Assembly: GCF_030815585.1 (NCBI RefSeq)
Contig: NZ_JAUSWY010000001.1
Location: 1,984,001 to 2,048,000, forward strand
Length of the DNA stretch: 64,000 nucleotides
Reading direction: 5' to 3'
Source: Arthrobacter pascens
GTDB lineage: Bacteria > Actinomycetota > Actinomycetes > Actinomycetales > Micrococcaceae
Under the pieces are notes generated by a model. It had not been told where the DNA came from and ran no database searches. It saw only the letters and a program-made list of their open reading frames with translations. The position numbers and the translations under genes were made by a program. This document shows positions 17,822 to 27,004 of this stretch, piece after piece; position 1 is the stretch's first letter, and each line of letters starts with the position of its first letter.

Positions 17822-18715
17822 TTATGCCACCCGGTCATTCAAGCCCAGCAGCCGCACCGCATTGTCCTTGAGGATCTTCGGCCGGACCTCGTCCTTCAAA
17901 GTGAGTTCGGCAAAGTCGTTCAACCAGCGGTCCGGGCTGATCAGCGGGAAGTCGGAGCCGAACAGTACCTTGTTTTGCAGGACCGAGTTGGCCTGCCGCA
18001 CCAGGATCTCAGGGAAGTACTTGGGCGACCAGCCAGAGAGGTCGATCCACACATTGGCCTTGTGCGTGGCCACGGCAATGGCTTCTTCCTGCCACGGCAC
18101 CGACGGGTGGGCCATGATGATCTGCAGTTCCGGGAAGTCCGCTGCCACGGCGTCAAGCAGGATGGGGTTGGACAGACCCAGCTTCAGCCCGAAGCCGCCC
18201 GGCAGCCCGGCACCGATGCCGGTCTGACCCGTATGGAAAATGACCGGAAGGCCCAAGGACTGCAGGACCTCCCACAGGGGGTAGAACTGCTGGCCGGAGG
18301 GATCAAAGCCCTGAACCGTGGGGTGGAACTTGAAACCCCGGACGCCATAGTCCCCCGCCAGCAGCCTGGCCCTCTCGAGGGCCTCCGGCCCGCTGGTCGG
18401 ATCCACCGAACCGAACGGAATCAACACATCGTTGTTCCGGGCCGCACCCAGCGCGATTTCCTCGCTGCTGTTGGGCTGGTGGCCCAGCGCCCGGTGGGCA
18501 TCGACGGTGAAGACGACGGCTGCCATGTTCCGTTCACGGTACATCTCAGCGATGTCATCCAGACTGGGACGCGGACCCTGGGCCTTGAAGTATTTGCTGG
18601 CCGCGTCCACAAGTTCCTGCGGCAGGGCGTTGTGCCCGTGGTCATCCACCTCGACGTGGACGTGCATGTCGATCGCAGCCAGCGACTCAACATCCAGTGC
18701 GGATACGTAACTCAT
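17822..18715 (-). CDS. 4-hydroxyphenyl-beta-ketoacyl-CoA hydrolase (CouO/PhdE-like)
   Basis: 297 residues, amidohydrolase-2 fold. IDMHVHVEVDD gives the first metal-binding pair, FKFHPTVQGFDP and VIFHTGQTG further ligands, MAHPSVPWQEEA the next histidine, and GSDFPLISPDRW the catalytic Asp. In Rhodococcus CouO and Corynebacterium PhdE this type cleaves arylbeta-ketoacyl-CoA hydrolytically to an aromatic acid and acetyl-CoA. The gene order SDR, amidohydrolase, acyl-CoA dehydrogenase, MaoC, ligase under a MarR regulator supports that role. The expected products are vanillate, 4-hydroxybenzoate or protocatechuate. Confidence 0.75.
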   Translation of the reverse strand: MSYVSALDVESLAAIDMHVHVEVDDHGHNALPQELVDAASKYFKAQGPRPSLDDIAEMYRERNMAAVVFTVDAHRALGHQPNSSEEIALGAARNNDVLIPFGSVDPTSGPEALERARLLAGDYGVRGFKFHPTVQGFDPSGQQFYPLWEVLQSLGLPVIFHTGQTGIGAGLPGGFGLKLGLSNPILLDAVAADFPELQIIMAHPSVPWQEEAIAVATHKANVWIDLSGWSPKYFPEILVRQANSVLQNKVLFGSDFPLISPDRWLNDFAELTLKDEVRPKILKDNAVRLLGLNDRVA

Positions 18716-18720
18716 GGCGC

Positions 18721-19659
18721 TTAATGGGCCGCGGCGGCCGGTTCGGGACGCAGCTCTGCAGGGAGCTCGGGGAATTCCTCGCCTACGCTCTGCAGCTTGT
18801 GTCCGAAAAGGCCGTCAAAGCTGGAGATGAGCTCCTCGTAGCTCCAGCCGCCGTTGTGGTATTCCGTGGCCGCGGCTTCCGGGTGGGTCCAGAGCTGCAG
18901 GCGGTCTCCGCCGACTCCAATGGCCTGGCCGGTGATCTGGCCCGCCTCATCGGAGGCGAGAAAAGCGACGAGCCCTGCGACGTCTGCGGCTGTGCCGAAT
19001 CCAAGATCCTTGCGGAAGAACTCCGGCATCGCTTCGCCGCGGGCGGCAGCCTGGACGGCCTTTTCAAAGAACGGAACGGTTTCCGTCATGGCGGTGGCAG
19101 CCACCGGGATCACCACATTGACGGTCACCCCGGCCCGCTTCATCTCCAGGGCCCAGGTGCGCACCATGCCCACGATGCCCGCCTTCGCGGCGGCGTAGTT
19201 GGTCTGGCCGAAGTTGCCGCGCTGCCCGGTGGGGGATCCAATGGTGATGATCCGCCCAGCCACGTTGTTTTCCTTGAAGTAAGCGAAGGCTTCGCGGACG
19301 CATGTAAAGGTCCCCCGCACATGGACGTTGATGACCAGGTCAAAGTCTTCGTCGGTCATCTTCAGAAGTGACTTGTCCCGCAGCACCCCCGCGTTGGTGA
19401 CCAGGATGTCCAGGCGGCCGAATGTGTCCACGGCAGCGCTGACCAACTGCCTGGCGGTTTCGGTGGATCCGACTGCCGCCGCGACGGCCACAGCCTTGCC
19501 ACCTGCGGCGGTGATGCTCTGCACTGCCTCTGCTGCGACGGCCGCGTCAACGTCGTTGATGACCACGGCTGCACCCAGGCGGGCGAGTTCCTGGGCGTAG
19601 GCCAGTCCCAGTCCACGTCCGCTCCCTGTGACTATTGCTACTTTTCCTTCGAGGCTCAT
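18721..19659 (-). CDS. SDR 3-hydroxyacyl-CoA dehydrogenase
   Basis: 312 residues from ATG 19659, with AAGGAGA just upstream. VTGSGRGLGLA is the nucleotide-binding motif, TNAGVLRD the central strand, and Ser-Tyr-Lys come from IGSPTGQRGNFGQTNYAAAKAG. The extended C terminus (WTHPEAAATEYHNGGWSYEEL) is like that of hydroxysteroid-dehydrogenase/MFE-2-type enzymes. It is the first gene of the operon and would oxidise the 3-hydroxy-3-arylpropionyl-CoA to the beta-keto thioester cleaved by the next enzyme (5-base gap). Confidence 0.8.
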   Translation of the reverse strand: MSLEGKVAIVTGSGRGLGLAYAQELARLGAAVVINDVDAAVAAEAVQSITAAGGKAVAVAAAVGSTETARQLVSAAVDTFGRLDILVTNAGVLRDKSLLKMTDEDFDLVINVHVRGTFTCVREAFAYFKENNVAGRIITIGSPTGQRGNFGQTNYAAAKAGIVGMVRTWALEMKRAGVTVNVVIPVAATAMTETVPFFEKAVQAAARGEAMPEFFRKDLGFGTAADVAGLVAFLASDEAGQITGQAIGVGGDRLQLWTHPEAAATEYHNGGWSYEELISSFDGLFGHKLQSVGEEFPELPAELRPEPAAAAH

Positions 19660-19746
19660 GTCTCTCCTTGAGTTGTGGGATGCGTGCTGCCGTTTCAACC
19701 GGCTCGACCGGTCCACATCGGGTCATCTCAATAACAACCCATGCCA

Positions 19747-19785
19747 TTCAAAAAGTCAATCATTCTGTTTGAAACTATTCTGTTT
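19747..19785. promoter_or_regulatory. Candidate MarR operator region
   Basis: The A/T-rich spacer between the SDR operon and the divergent MarR gene contains TTCAAA (19747-19752 region) facing TTTGAA, a 9-base dyad GTTTGAAAC (19767-19775), and a direct repeat ATTCTGTTT (19762-19770 and 19777-19785). One or more of these could be the operator; which one cannot be decided by eye. Confidence 0.4.
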
Positions 19786-19844
19786 CTGCGTTCGCTGTAT
19801 CCTAGGGGAAGCCGTTGATGACCCTGCGAGAGAGACGAGGACCC

Positions 19845-20345
19845 ATGACCGGAACATTCGCGGACAGTATTGAGAACCGATTTGATCCCTCAACACCGGC
19901 GTCTGCCGATCCGTTGCTTGCGAGTGAACTTGTCACTGAAATCGAGTTCCTCGCCGCCCGCGCCGTCAGCATCGGAACGGCACGGGCCAACTCAATGCTG
20001 GCCCCACTGGATCTGAAGGTCCGGTCCTATTCCGTACTCGCCCTCGCCTGCACGGCGGAAGCTCCGTCCCAGCGGGAACTGGCTGATTTCCTGTGCCTGG
20101 TGCCCAGCCAAATCGTCGCGATCGTGGACGCACTGGAGCAGCGCGGCCTTGTGGAGCGCATCGGCGACAGGAACGATCGGCGCTCCAAGGCCATCCGGGC
20201 AACTGCTTCCGGCAAGAAGCTGTACAAAAATGCCTCTAGGGCCGTTCGAGAAGCCGAAGCCAGCTCCCTCGAAGCTCTGACTGTCGACGAATGTGATCAG
20301 CTCCGCGGCCTGCTCCGCAGGATTGCTTTTACTCCGGCTGGTTAG
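19845..20345 (+). CDS. MarR-family regulator of the hydroxycinnamate operon
   Basis: 166 residues from ATG 19845 (an upstream ATG at 19818 is also possible). The winged helix is SQRELADFLCLVPSQIVAIVDALEQRGLVERIGDRNDRRSKAI, with the typical DRNDRRSK wing. It is divergent from the SDR gene, in the position of CouR/PhdR, MarR proteins that are released from DNA by hydroxycinnamoyl-CoA thioesters. That effector is inferred by analogy. Confidence 0.75.
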   Translation: MTGTFADSIENRFDPSTPASADPLLASELVTEIEFLAARAVSIGTARANSMLAPLDLKVRSYSVLALACTAEAPSQRELADFLCLVPSQIVAIVDALEQRGLVERIGDRNDRRSKAIRATASGKKLYKNASRAVREAEASSLEALTVDECDQLRGLLRRIAFTPAG

Positions 20346-20439
20346 GCATCTGCCGGACCAGGACTCTGCAGTACATTCCCGGATTCGGTCGGGTTCGTGA
20401 TCACGTCCCGGCTTGCAACGAACCGAAGCGTCCCCGCTT

Positions 20440-20892
20440 TCAGCCGCGGCGAGGCGATGAGAAGTCGGCGGTGTCCAGGCTAATCGTGAAGGGACCATCG
20501 TTGATCAGGGACACTTGCATCATGGCCCCGAACCGACCGGTGGCCACCTCCGCTCCGAGGTCACGCAGGGCGGCCACAAGGGAGTCAACCAAAGCCCCGC
20601 CGATGTCCGCCGGCGCTGCGTCGGACCAGGAGGGCCGCCGTCCACGCCTTGTGTCTGCGTACAGGGTGAACTGGCTAACCACCAGCAAGGGTGCGTTCTG
20701 GTCGGCACATGACCTCTCGCCGTCGAGGATCCGCAGGGTCCAGATCTTGGCAGCGAGGGCTGCCGCGTCCTCAATGGTGTCCTTGTGGGTGACGCCGGCC
20801 AGGACTACCAGCCCGGGGCGGTCGATGGCCCCCACCGTTTCGCCGTCGACAGTTACCTCGGCCCTTGTGACCCGCTGAAGGATGGCTCGCAC
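20440..20892 (-). CDS. dtd: D-aminoacyl-tRNA deacylase
   Basis: 150 residues, usual length for DTD. SQFTLYAD and NDGPFTI are the two invariant motifs that cross the dimer interface to form the active site. The enzyme hydrolyses D-aminoacyl-tRNA and glycyl-tRNA(Ala), a proofreading function. The start is a GTG at 20892. It faces the MarR gene convergently and is independent of the catabolic cluster. Confidence 0.92.
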   Translation of the reverse strand: MRAILQRVTRAEVTVDGETVGAIDRPGLVVLAGVTHKDTIEDAAALAAKIWTLRILDGERSCADQNAPLLVVSQFTLYADTRRGRRPSWSDAAPADIGGALVDSLVAALRDLGAEVATGRFGAMMQVSLINDGPFTISLDTADFSSPRRG

Positions 20893-21041
20893 GAATCAAC
20901 CCTAATGGAGACCGGACACCTGATGTCGGTCCGGGCCCGATTCCAGTCCGCCGGGACGGCCTATATTCTGTCCGGTCGAGGGTGGATACTCATGCTGTGT
21001 CCCGTCAAGACAGAACGCTTCGGCGGAACGGGAGGGATCCG

Positions 21042-21389
21042 GTGACTGGCAACAACGGCTCCGCTTCCCCGGGCGCTGAAGACCCGCGCCTCGAGGACCA
21101 GGACATCGCCGGAACCGCGGCCAATCCAATACCTCATCTCGATGGAAACGCTGCGGCAGGACCGCTGTGGGAACTGTTCCGCATCGACATCATTGCAGCC
21201 ATCGGACGGTGCAAGCACTGCGGCGCCATCCGGGCCTTCGGGGAGGCATCGGTCTACGCCGACGGCCCGGGAATCGTTGTGCGCTGCACTTCCTGCGGGG
21301 GTGTCCTCTTGCGCCTGGTAGAGACTCCCACCTGGTACTGGCTCGACGTCAGCGGACTCAGCTATCTGCAGATCGACCGCGAGGGCTAG
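21042..21389 (+). CDS. DUF6510-like zinc-ribbon protein
   Basis: 115 residues from GTG 21042, preceded by GGAGG at 21031-21035. The core reads LDGNAAAGPLWELFRIDIIA, then CKHCG and CTSCG 40 residues apart, forming a four-cysteine zinc ribbon; this is the pattern I associate with DUF6510. The N-terminal 25 residues look disordered. Its stop interlocks with the stop of the convergent glycosidase gene in a shared CTAG (21386-21389). No function is known. Confidence 0.65.
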   Translation: MTGNNGSASPGAEDPRLEDQDIAGTAANPIPHLDGNAAAGPLWELFRIDIIAAIGRCKHCGAIRAFGEASVYADGPGIVVRCTSCGGVLLRLVETPTWYWLDVSGLSYLQIDREG

Positions 21390-23566
21390 TTGGGGCGGGA
21401 CCCCTTCACTTCCCTAGGACGATGCCGTTCCGGGTCCAAGAGATCGACCAGCAATGGCCTCGTTCCCCTGTGGAACATCATGCCCGGGGCTAAGCCATCC
21501 ACCGTAACCCGGGATCCTGTCACATCGAGCTTGATCCATGCCTCGCCGACAGGCAGGTTTGTGGTGTGCAGGCTCCCCCAGGCTTCCGGTAAAACCGGAT
21601 CCACCCACAGTCCGCCCAAAGGGACATCCACCTCATAACGGAGGAGACTCCTGATAAGCATCACCGGGGTAGCCGATGCCCACGCCTGCGGGGAGCAGGC
21701 TGTGGGGTATGGGAGCGGTTCCGGGTAGTCGGACCGGCTGAAGCCGCAGAACAGTTCGGGCAGGCGGTTATCCGTATGTTCGCCGGCTTCCACAAGTGCT
21801 GAGGAAAGCTGCTGTGCTTCCTTCACGAAGCCGTAGCGCATCAGGCCGGCAACGATGAGCGCGTTGTCGTGCGGCCAGACGGAGCCGTTGTGGTAGCTGA
21901 CCGGGTTGTACGCACCCATGTCCGTGGCCAGGGTCCGCACACCCCAACCGCTGAACATCTCCGGGGACATCAGCCGCTCGGCGACCAGCGGCGCCTTGTC
22001 CTCATCCACGATTCCCGACCACAGGCAATGGCCCATGTTGGATGCGCAGGCATCGACGGGCCGTTTGTCCTTATCGAGGGCGATGGCGTAGTAGCCGCGG
22101 TCCGGCAGCCAGAACTGTTCGTTGAACTGCTTCTTCAGCCGCTCGGCACGATCCCGGAGCTCCGCGGCAAGTGCCCAGTCGCCCGCAGCGTGCGCCATCC
22201 ATGCGCGGGCGATGTAGGCGCTGTACACGTAGCCCTGCACCTCGCACAATGCGATGGGAGCCTCCGCGATCCGGCCGTCGGCAAAGTTGATCCCATCCCA
22301 GGAGTCCTTCCAGCCTTGGTTGATGAGCCCCTGGTTATTGAGGCGCTGGTACTCGACGTACCCGTCTCCATCACGGTCTCCGTAATCCCGGATCCACTCC
22401 AGAGCGCGGTCTGCATGGGGCAGCAGCGCGGCGATGTCGTCGGCGGCAGCTCCCCAACGGCTGACTTCGCCGAGCAGGGTCACGAACAGGGGGGTCGCAT
22501 CGGCGGTGCCGTAGTAGGCGGACTTCCCGCCCAGTGCCAGGCCCGTGCCGACGCCGAACCTCACCTCGTGCAGAATCCGACCCGGCTGTTCCTCGGTCAG
22601 GACATCAACCACCGAGCCCTGCCGGTCGGCCAAGGTCTGCAGCGTGCCCAATGCCAGCGACGCGTCGACGGGCAGAACCATGAAGGAGGACAGCAATGAG
22701 TCCCGCCCGAACAGTGCCATGAACCACGGCGCCCCAGCCGCGACCACCACGCGGTCGGGATGCTGCGGATCGACGATCCGCAGGGCCCCGATGTCATTGT
22801 GGCTGCGCAGGAGGCTTCGTTCGACGGACGGATTGCCGACGCGCGTAAGCGGAATACGCGTGTCCCACGCTTGCTGCCGGAGTGCCTGCGGTGACAGGGC
22901 ATCGGGTGAAGTCCCGAAGGTTCGGGAGGTGTGGTCGGTTTCGGCGAACAGGGGCGCCACGGTCGCCAAGATAGTCCACGTCCCCTGCGCCGGAATGTCC
23001 CTGCGCAGACGGAGCCCCTCCAAACCGGCGTCGCCGCCCGTCACGCTGACGACGATACCCTTTTGCAGGCCGTGCCAGACGGCTTCGATCGTCAACGCTC
23101 CGTCCTCGGTCCGCCGAGTCTGTGTCCACCGCCGCTGGAACCGCCCGTCCTTTACTTCGAAGAGGTCAGCGAAGTCCGCGTCAACGGACAGTTCGACGTC
23201 GCACCCGGCAGGTTCAAGGGAATAGTTGTGGATCGTGATCTCTTCGACGATCCCGGCACCTACTTCCCGCCTGCGTTCCACCGTCAACGGGCTGTCGGCC
23301 CGGCCGTCGGCACGGACTGTCCTGCCGACGAAGATTCCCTGGAACGGGAAAGGCGTCCATGCGCCCAGGGGCTCCATCGGCTGGCCGTTAATGGTCAGGC
23401 CCCACCGGGAGAGGACTCTCGTATCCTGATGGAAGACTCCATGGGGACGATCGGGAAGGATATCCCCGTTATCCAGCGAAATGCAGAACGAGGAGCCTTC
23501 GACCAGAGTTACGGCCCCGTGCCCGGCAGGCCCGGCCGCATTGTCTGCATTCCATCCGGCCATCAC
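21386..23566 (-). CDS. Glycogen-debranching-like amylo-alpha-1,6-glucosidase family protein
   Basis: 726 residues. The N-terminal part (about 1-230) is the bacterial glycogen-debranching N domain (VTLVEGSSFCISLDNGDILPD, PHGVFHQDTRVLSRW). The rest is an (alpha/alpha)6 barrel with WFMALFGRDSLLSSFMVLP, GYVEYQRLNNQGLINQGWKDSWDGI and YNPVSYHNGSVWPHDNALI, which carry candidate acidic catalytic residues. Such proteins occur widely in actinobacteria and may trim glycogen or act in compatible-solute metabolism. No signal peptide is visible, so the protein is intracellular. Confidence 0.8.
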   Translation of the reverse strand: MMAGWNADNAAGPAGHGAVTLVEGSSFCISLDNGDILPDRPHGVFHQDTRVLSRWGLTINGQPMEPLGAWTPFPFQGIFVGRTVRADGRADSPLTVERRREVGAGIVEEITIHNYSLEPAGCDVELSVDADFADLFEVKDGRFQRRWTQTRRTEDGALTIEAVWHGLQKGIVVSVTGGDAGLEGLRLRRDIPAQGTWTILATVAPLFAETDHTSRTFGTSPDALSPQALRQQAWDTRIPLTRVGNPSVERSLLRSHNDIGALRIVDPQHPDRVVVAAGAPWFMALFGRDSLLSSFMVLPVDASLALGTLQTLADRQGSVVDVLTEEQPGRILHEVRFGVGTGLALGGKSAYYGTADATPLFVTLLGEVSRWGAAADDIAALLPHADRALEWIRDYGDRDGDGYVEYQRLNNQGLINQGWKDSWDGINFADGRIAEAPIALCEVQGYVYSAYIARAWMAHAAGDWALAAELRDRAERLKKQFNEQFWLPDRGYYAIALDKDKRPVDACASNMGHCLWSGIVDEDKAPLVAERLMSPEMFSGWGVRTLATDMGAYNPVSYHNGSVWPHDNALIVAGLMRYGFVKEAQQLSSALVEAGEHTDNRLPELFCGFSRSDYPEPLPYPTACSPQAWASATPVMLIRSLLRYEVDVPLGGLWVDPVLPEAWGSLHTTNLPVGEAWIKLDVTGSRVTVDGLAPGMMFHRGTRPLLVDLLDPERHRPREVKGSRPN

Positions 23567-23692
23567 TGGCTCCCACGTGAAAGCGAATCCGTCGCGTTGT
23601 GCTGATCTGAATCTACGCCGGCGCCTGGTTGCACGCCAGACGGGCCTGCCTCGATACTGGACCTCGCGGCGGCGGAGGTTTTACGGCAGGGC

Positions 23693-25582
23693 TCACGGCG
23701 ACGGTCTGACCACCATCGCCGAGCCGCCTCCGCGCCGTGCTGGCTCAGCCGCGGCGACCATCCGCTTGCCGGGCCCGAACTCGATTGCGGTGGCCGCGCC
23801 GATCTCTGCTGCTGACGTGAAGGCGTCACCCGCCGGCACCAACTTATGACCGTACGGTGCCAACTGGTCTCCGTACGCCGTGATGAACTCCGGTTCCGCC
23901 GTGACATTGACGGTGTTCCGTTGCGCCGCACGGGGGGCGGCGAGTGCTGCGGGGATGCTCATGCCGAGATCCACCCGGTTCAGTATCGTCTGCAAGACAG
24001 TCGTGATGATCGTTGATCCGCCTGGCGAGCCGAGCGCGAGGAACGGCTCTCCCTCCTTGAGGATGATGGTGGGCGACATCGAGGAGCGCGGGCGCTTCCC
24101 CGGCTCCAGCCGGTTCGGGTCGGTCGGATCGTACACAGTCGAGAAGTCCGTGAGTTCGTTGTTCAGCAGGAATCCGCGGTCCGGCACCACGATGCCGGAC
24201 CCGCCGGTCTGCTCGATCGTGAGCGTGTACTCGACCACATTGCCCCACTTATCCGCGACCGTCAGGTTGGTGGTCGAGATGTTCTCGGTGTCCTTCTCAT
24301 CGGTGAGCGCAGCGGCGGCGGCAGGGCACGCGCCGTCGTACGAGGCCACATTCCCTGCCGGGACTGGCTTCAGGGCCGCCACCGTCGGGTTGAGCTGGCA
24401 TGCGCGCTCCTTACCGAACACCGGGTCAGTGAGTGCGGCGGTGGGGACGTCCACAAAGGCCGGATCGCCCACGTACTTGGCGCGGTCTGCGAAGGCCAGT
24501 GCGCTCGCCTCGAGGTAATGGTGCAGGGCCTCGGGATTCGTGCCGTCAGGATTACGCATTTCCGAGAGGTTGAACGGCTCGAGGATGTTCAGGGCCTCAC
24601 CCACTGTTGTGCCTCCGCTGCTCGACGGCGCCATCCCGTAGACATCCAGGCCGCGGTACTCCACGTGCGTGGGCGCCTGGTCAAGGGCGCGGTAGGCGGC
24701 GAGATCCGCCGTCGTCATGTAGCCGGGCGGGACGGGGAGCGGCGGGAATGGGGGCTGCGAAACGGGAGGCGTCCAAGTGGGGTCCTTGGGCGGAGCCTGA
24801 ACTGTCGCGGCGATCTCCGCCGCCAGCGGGCCCCCGTAGAAGCCTTGCGTTCCTTCTTTCGCGAGGAGCCCATAGGTCTGGGCGAGGTCGTCGTTCCGGA
24901 AGACGCTGCCGACGGCGGGTGCGTCACCACCTGGGAGGAAGAGGCTGCTGGTTGAGGTGAATGCCGAGAAGCGGACAGCGTTGTCGAGGGTCTGCTGGCG
25001 GAACGTTTCATCCACCACGAAGCCACGGTCCGCGACTTCGATCGCAGGCTCGAGGGCCTCGCCGAGGCTCAGCGTCCCCCACCGCTCAAGTGCGCGCTCC
25101 CAGGTTGCCGGGGTGCCGGGCACCCCCACGGAGACGCCGCTTGAGACGAGAGCCGCGAAACTGTAGGGGCTGCCGGCCGGCTTTTCAGGGGTGATGGTGG
25201 AGGGATCGATAAATGCGTCACGCGGCATTGCCGCCGGTGCGGTCTCGCGGCCGTCGATCGTGCTGACCTCGCCGGTCTTCGCGTCGTAGAAGACGAAGTA
25301 GCCGCCACCGCCGATCCCGGCACTGTACGGCTCGGTCACGCCCAGGGTTGCGGCTGCTGCGACGGCGGCGTCCGCGGCGTTGCCGCCCTCGCGGAGGACC
25401 TCGATCGCCGCGGCGGATGCCTCCGGATCCACGGTGCTCACCGCGCCGCCGTACCCGGTGGCAGTCGCGGTCTTATCAATCACCCGCGGATCGGCGAACG
25501 CGGGGCTGACGACAGCGCCGCTCGTTACACTCATTGCCAGGGCCGCCGTGACTGCAGCAAATTGACGTCTCACATATGGCAT
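23693..25582 (-). CDS. ggt: Secreted gamma-glutamyltransferase
   Basis: 629 residues from ATG 25582 (GGGAG 5 bases upstream). A Sec signal peptide (RRQFAAVTAALAMSV...AFA) precedes the Ntn-hydrolase. ISTTNLTVADKWGNVVEYTLTIEQ contains the autoprocessing threonine (TT) that starts the small subunit, and GGSGIVVPDRGFLLNNELTDF and SMSPTIILKEGEPFLALGSPGGS follow as in GGT. The enzyme transfers or hydrolyses gamma-glutamyl groups outside the cell. The residue after TT is Asn where many GGTs have His, a mild variation. Confidence 0.88.
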   Translation of the reverse strand: MPYVRRQFAAVTAALAMSVTSGAVVSPAFADPRVIDKTATATGYGGAVSTVDPEASAAAIEVLREGGNAADAAVAAAATLGVTEPYSAGIGGGGYFVFYDAKTGEVSTIDGRETAPAAMPRDAFIDPSTITPEKPAGSPYSFAALVSSGVSVGVPGTPATWERALERWGTLSLGEALEPAIEVADRGFVVDETFRQQTLDNAVRFSAFTSTSSLFLPGGDAPAVGSVFRNDDLAQTYGLLAKEGTQGFYGGPLAAEIAATVQAPPKDPTWTPPVSQPPFPPLPVPPGYMTTADLAAYRALDQAPTHVEYRGLDVYGMAPSSSGGTTVGEALNILEPFNLSEMRNPDGTNPEALHHYLEASALAFADRAKYVGDPAFVDVPTAALTDPVFGKERACQLNPTVAALKPVPAGNVASYDGACPAAAAALTDEKDTENISTTNLTVADKWGNVVEYTLTIEQTGGSGIVVPDRGFLLNNELTDFSTVYDPTDPNRLEPGKRPRSSMSPTIILKEGEPFLALGSPGGSTIITTVLQTILNRVDLGMSIPAALAAPRAAQRNTVNVTAEPEFITAYGDQLAPYGHKLVPAGDAFTSAAEIGAATAIEFGPGKRMVAAAEPARRGGGSAMVVRPSP

Positions 25583-25669
25583 GGGTGCTCCCGAGTCAGG
25601 GTGATGCACGGTGGAGGTGAGGGCCACGTTACTCCGCCGTGGTGCGACTCTCAACGCTGCCCTGAAACT

Positions 25670-25873
25670 CTAACCGGCAGGCGTTACGACATCCTCCAGC
25701 ATTGACCGGTCGAAGAATCGGACCTCGCCAGTGGCCGGGAAAAACACTGGAACTACCGACGTGTTCGGGTCTTTGGAGGTTTCATAGATCTCGGCCCCGC
25801 TCCCGTGTTTGCGCGCAATGGTGCCAACCAGGTCGGTGCCGCGCACCCGGACGGTTCGATATTTATAGCTCAT
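25670..25873 (-). CDS. Small protein, unknown
   Basis: 67 residues from ATG 25873, chosen because AAGGGG precedes it; the longer frame to 26062 runs into the divergent SnoaL-like gene. The sequence MSYKYRTVRVRGTDLVGTIA then SKDPNTSVVPVFFPATGEVRFFDRSMLEDV suggests a small SH3-like beta barrel. No family is recognised. It lies between ggt and a divergent stress-type gene. Confidence 0.55.
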   Translation of the reverse strand: MSYKYRTVRVRGTDLVGTIARKHGSGAEIYETSKDPNTSVVPVFFPATGEVRFFDRSMLEDVVTPAG

Positions 25874-25982
25874 GTGGACCCCTTCGTCAGCCAAGGCAAA
25901 CCCTACTCCTCGAACAAGCTTGTTGACCCGACCAGCCGCGCGTACTCTGTGAGCCATATACCCGCTGTCAGGAGGACTCACC

Positions 25983-26351
25983 ATGGCCACCAGCGAAGCC
26001 AACAAGGAGACGGTGGCGCGGCTTTTCGATGCCTTCCGGGCAGGTGACACCGAGGCCTTCAACCAGCTGATCGTGCAGGACTACAAGCAGCACAACCCGC
26101 AGGCAGGCGATGGTTTGCAGGCCGTCAAGGACTTCTTCTCACAGTTCGGACCGGTCGACGTCGAAGTTCATCGCGTGATCGCCGAAGGTGACCTGGTCGC
26201 CGTCCACTCGCATAACAAGACGTTCAACTCTGCAGGGGTGGATATTTTCCGGTTCAGTGACGACGGCAAGATCATCGAGCACTGGGACGTGCTGCAGGAA
26301 GTCCCGGCTACGACGGCAAGCGGGAACGACATGTTCTCGCAGCTCACCTGA
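25983..26351 (+). CDS. SnoaL-like (NTF2-fold) protein
   Basis: 122 residues beginning MATSEANKETVARLFDAFRAGDTEAFNQL behind AGGAGG. The pattern of an N-terminal helix pair, QDYKQHNPQAGDG, then VHSHNKTF and GKIIEHWDVLQEVP is that of predicted SnoaL-like polyketide-cyclase/aldol-type proteins. The conserved His and EHWD residues line the cone-shaped pocket in this family. The actual substrate is unknown. Confidence 0.75.
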   Translation: MATSEANKETVARLFDAFRAGDTEAFNQLIVQDYKQHNPQAGDGLQAVKDFFSQFGPVDVEVHRVIAEGDLVAVHSHNKTFNSAGVDIFRFSDDGKIIEHWDVLQEVPATTASGNDMFSQLT

Positions 26352-26368
26352 ACCCATCTCACCTGAAC
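26343..26368. repeat. 15-bp-period duplication over a stop codon
   Basis: CTCACCTGAAC at 26343-26353 recurs at 26358-26368. The first copy contains the TGA of the SnoaL-like gene, and the second abuts the end of the convergent HAD gene. Confidence 0.75.
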
Positions 26369-26854
26369 TCAGCCGCCGTCGCCGTCAACGAAGACCTCAA
26401 CCGCCACGACGTGCACTTCCGTCAGGCCCTGGGCCGGCGACGGCCTCTCCAGCAGGACCGGCTGGTTGTATTGGTGCGCCCACTCGCGCGCGTCGGGTCC
26501 GAGCACATCATCAATCCAGACGACGGCATCCCACTCAGCTTCGCCCAGCAGTTCCATCTTCTTCAGCCAACGACTCACCGGCCGGAGCTTCGGCGTCGCC
26601 GCATCGGACTCGCTCAGCGAGCCTGACAGCGGAACCCGGAGCGGTTCAAGCGGCAGCTGCAGCTGCCTCTCCAGCCCGGCTCTCTGCTCCGCAGGCCACG
26701 TCGAGACCCAGGCGATCCGTCCCAGCGCTGCCAGCCTTCTCACCAGGGCGATCCTCGTCTCGGACAGGACCAGCTCCGGTTCTCCGCCGGGACCGGCCGC
26801 ACGCGCGACTGGGTTCAGCACCCCATCAATGTCCAGAAGGATCAGCAGCTTCAT
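26369..26854 (-). CDS. HAD-superfamily phosphatase-like protein
   Basis: 161 residues from MKLLILLDIDGVLNPV, where DIDGVLN is HAD motif I (nucleophile and acid aspartates). WVSTWP (motif II, Ser/Thr) and WIDDVLGPDAREWA (motif IV, acidic pair) follow. This short cap-less form resembles the HAD domain found with Swiss-army-knife RNA-repair proteins. The upstream extension to 26944 has no ribosome site and is not used. The substrate is unknown. Confidence 0.7.
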   Translation of the reverse strand: MKLLILLDIDGVLNPVARAAGPGGEPELVLSETRIALVRRLAALGRIAWVSTWPAEQRAGLERQLQLPLEPLRVPLSGSLSESDAATPKLRPVSRWLKKMELLGEAEWDAVVWIDDVLGPDAREWAHQYNQPVLLERPSPAQGLTEVHVVAVEVFVDGDGG

Positions 26855-27004
26855 GAACGGGACACTAGCTGGCGCATCCGCTCGGGAAATACCCGCCATG
26901 GGAAGATGCCTTCTCCTCGTGCTGTCACGCTGAGAAGGCTCCATGAACAGTCACAAACGCAGAAACAGCCAGCGCGCCGGGACAGCCCCACTCCCCCAGC
27001 GGGT

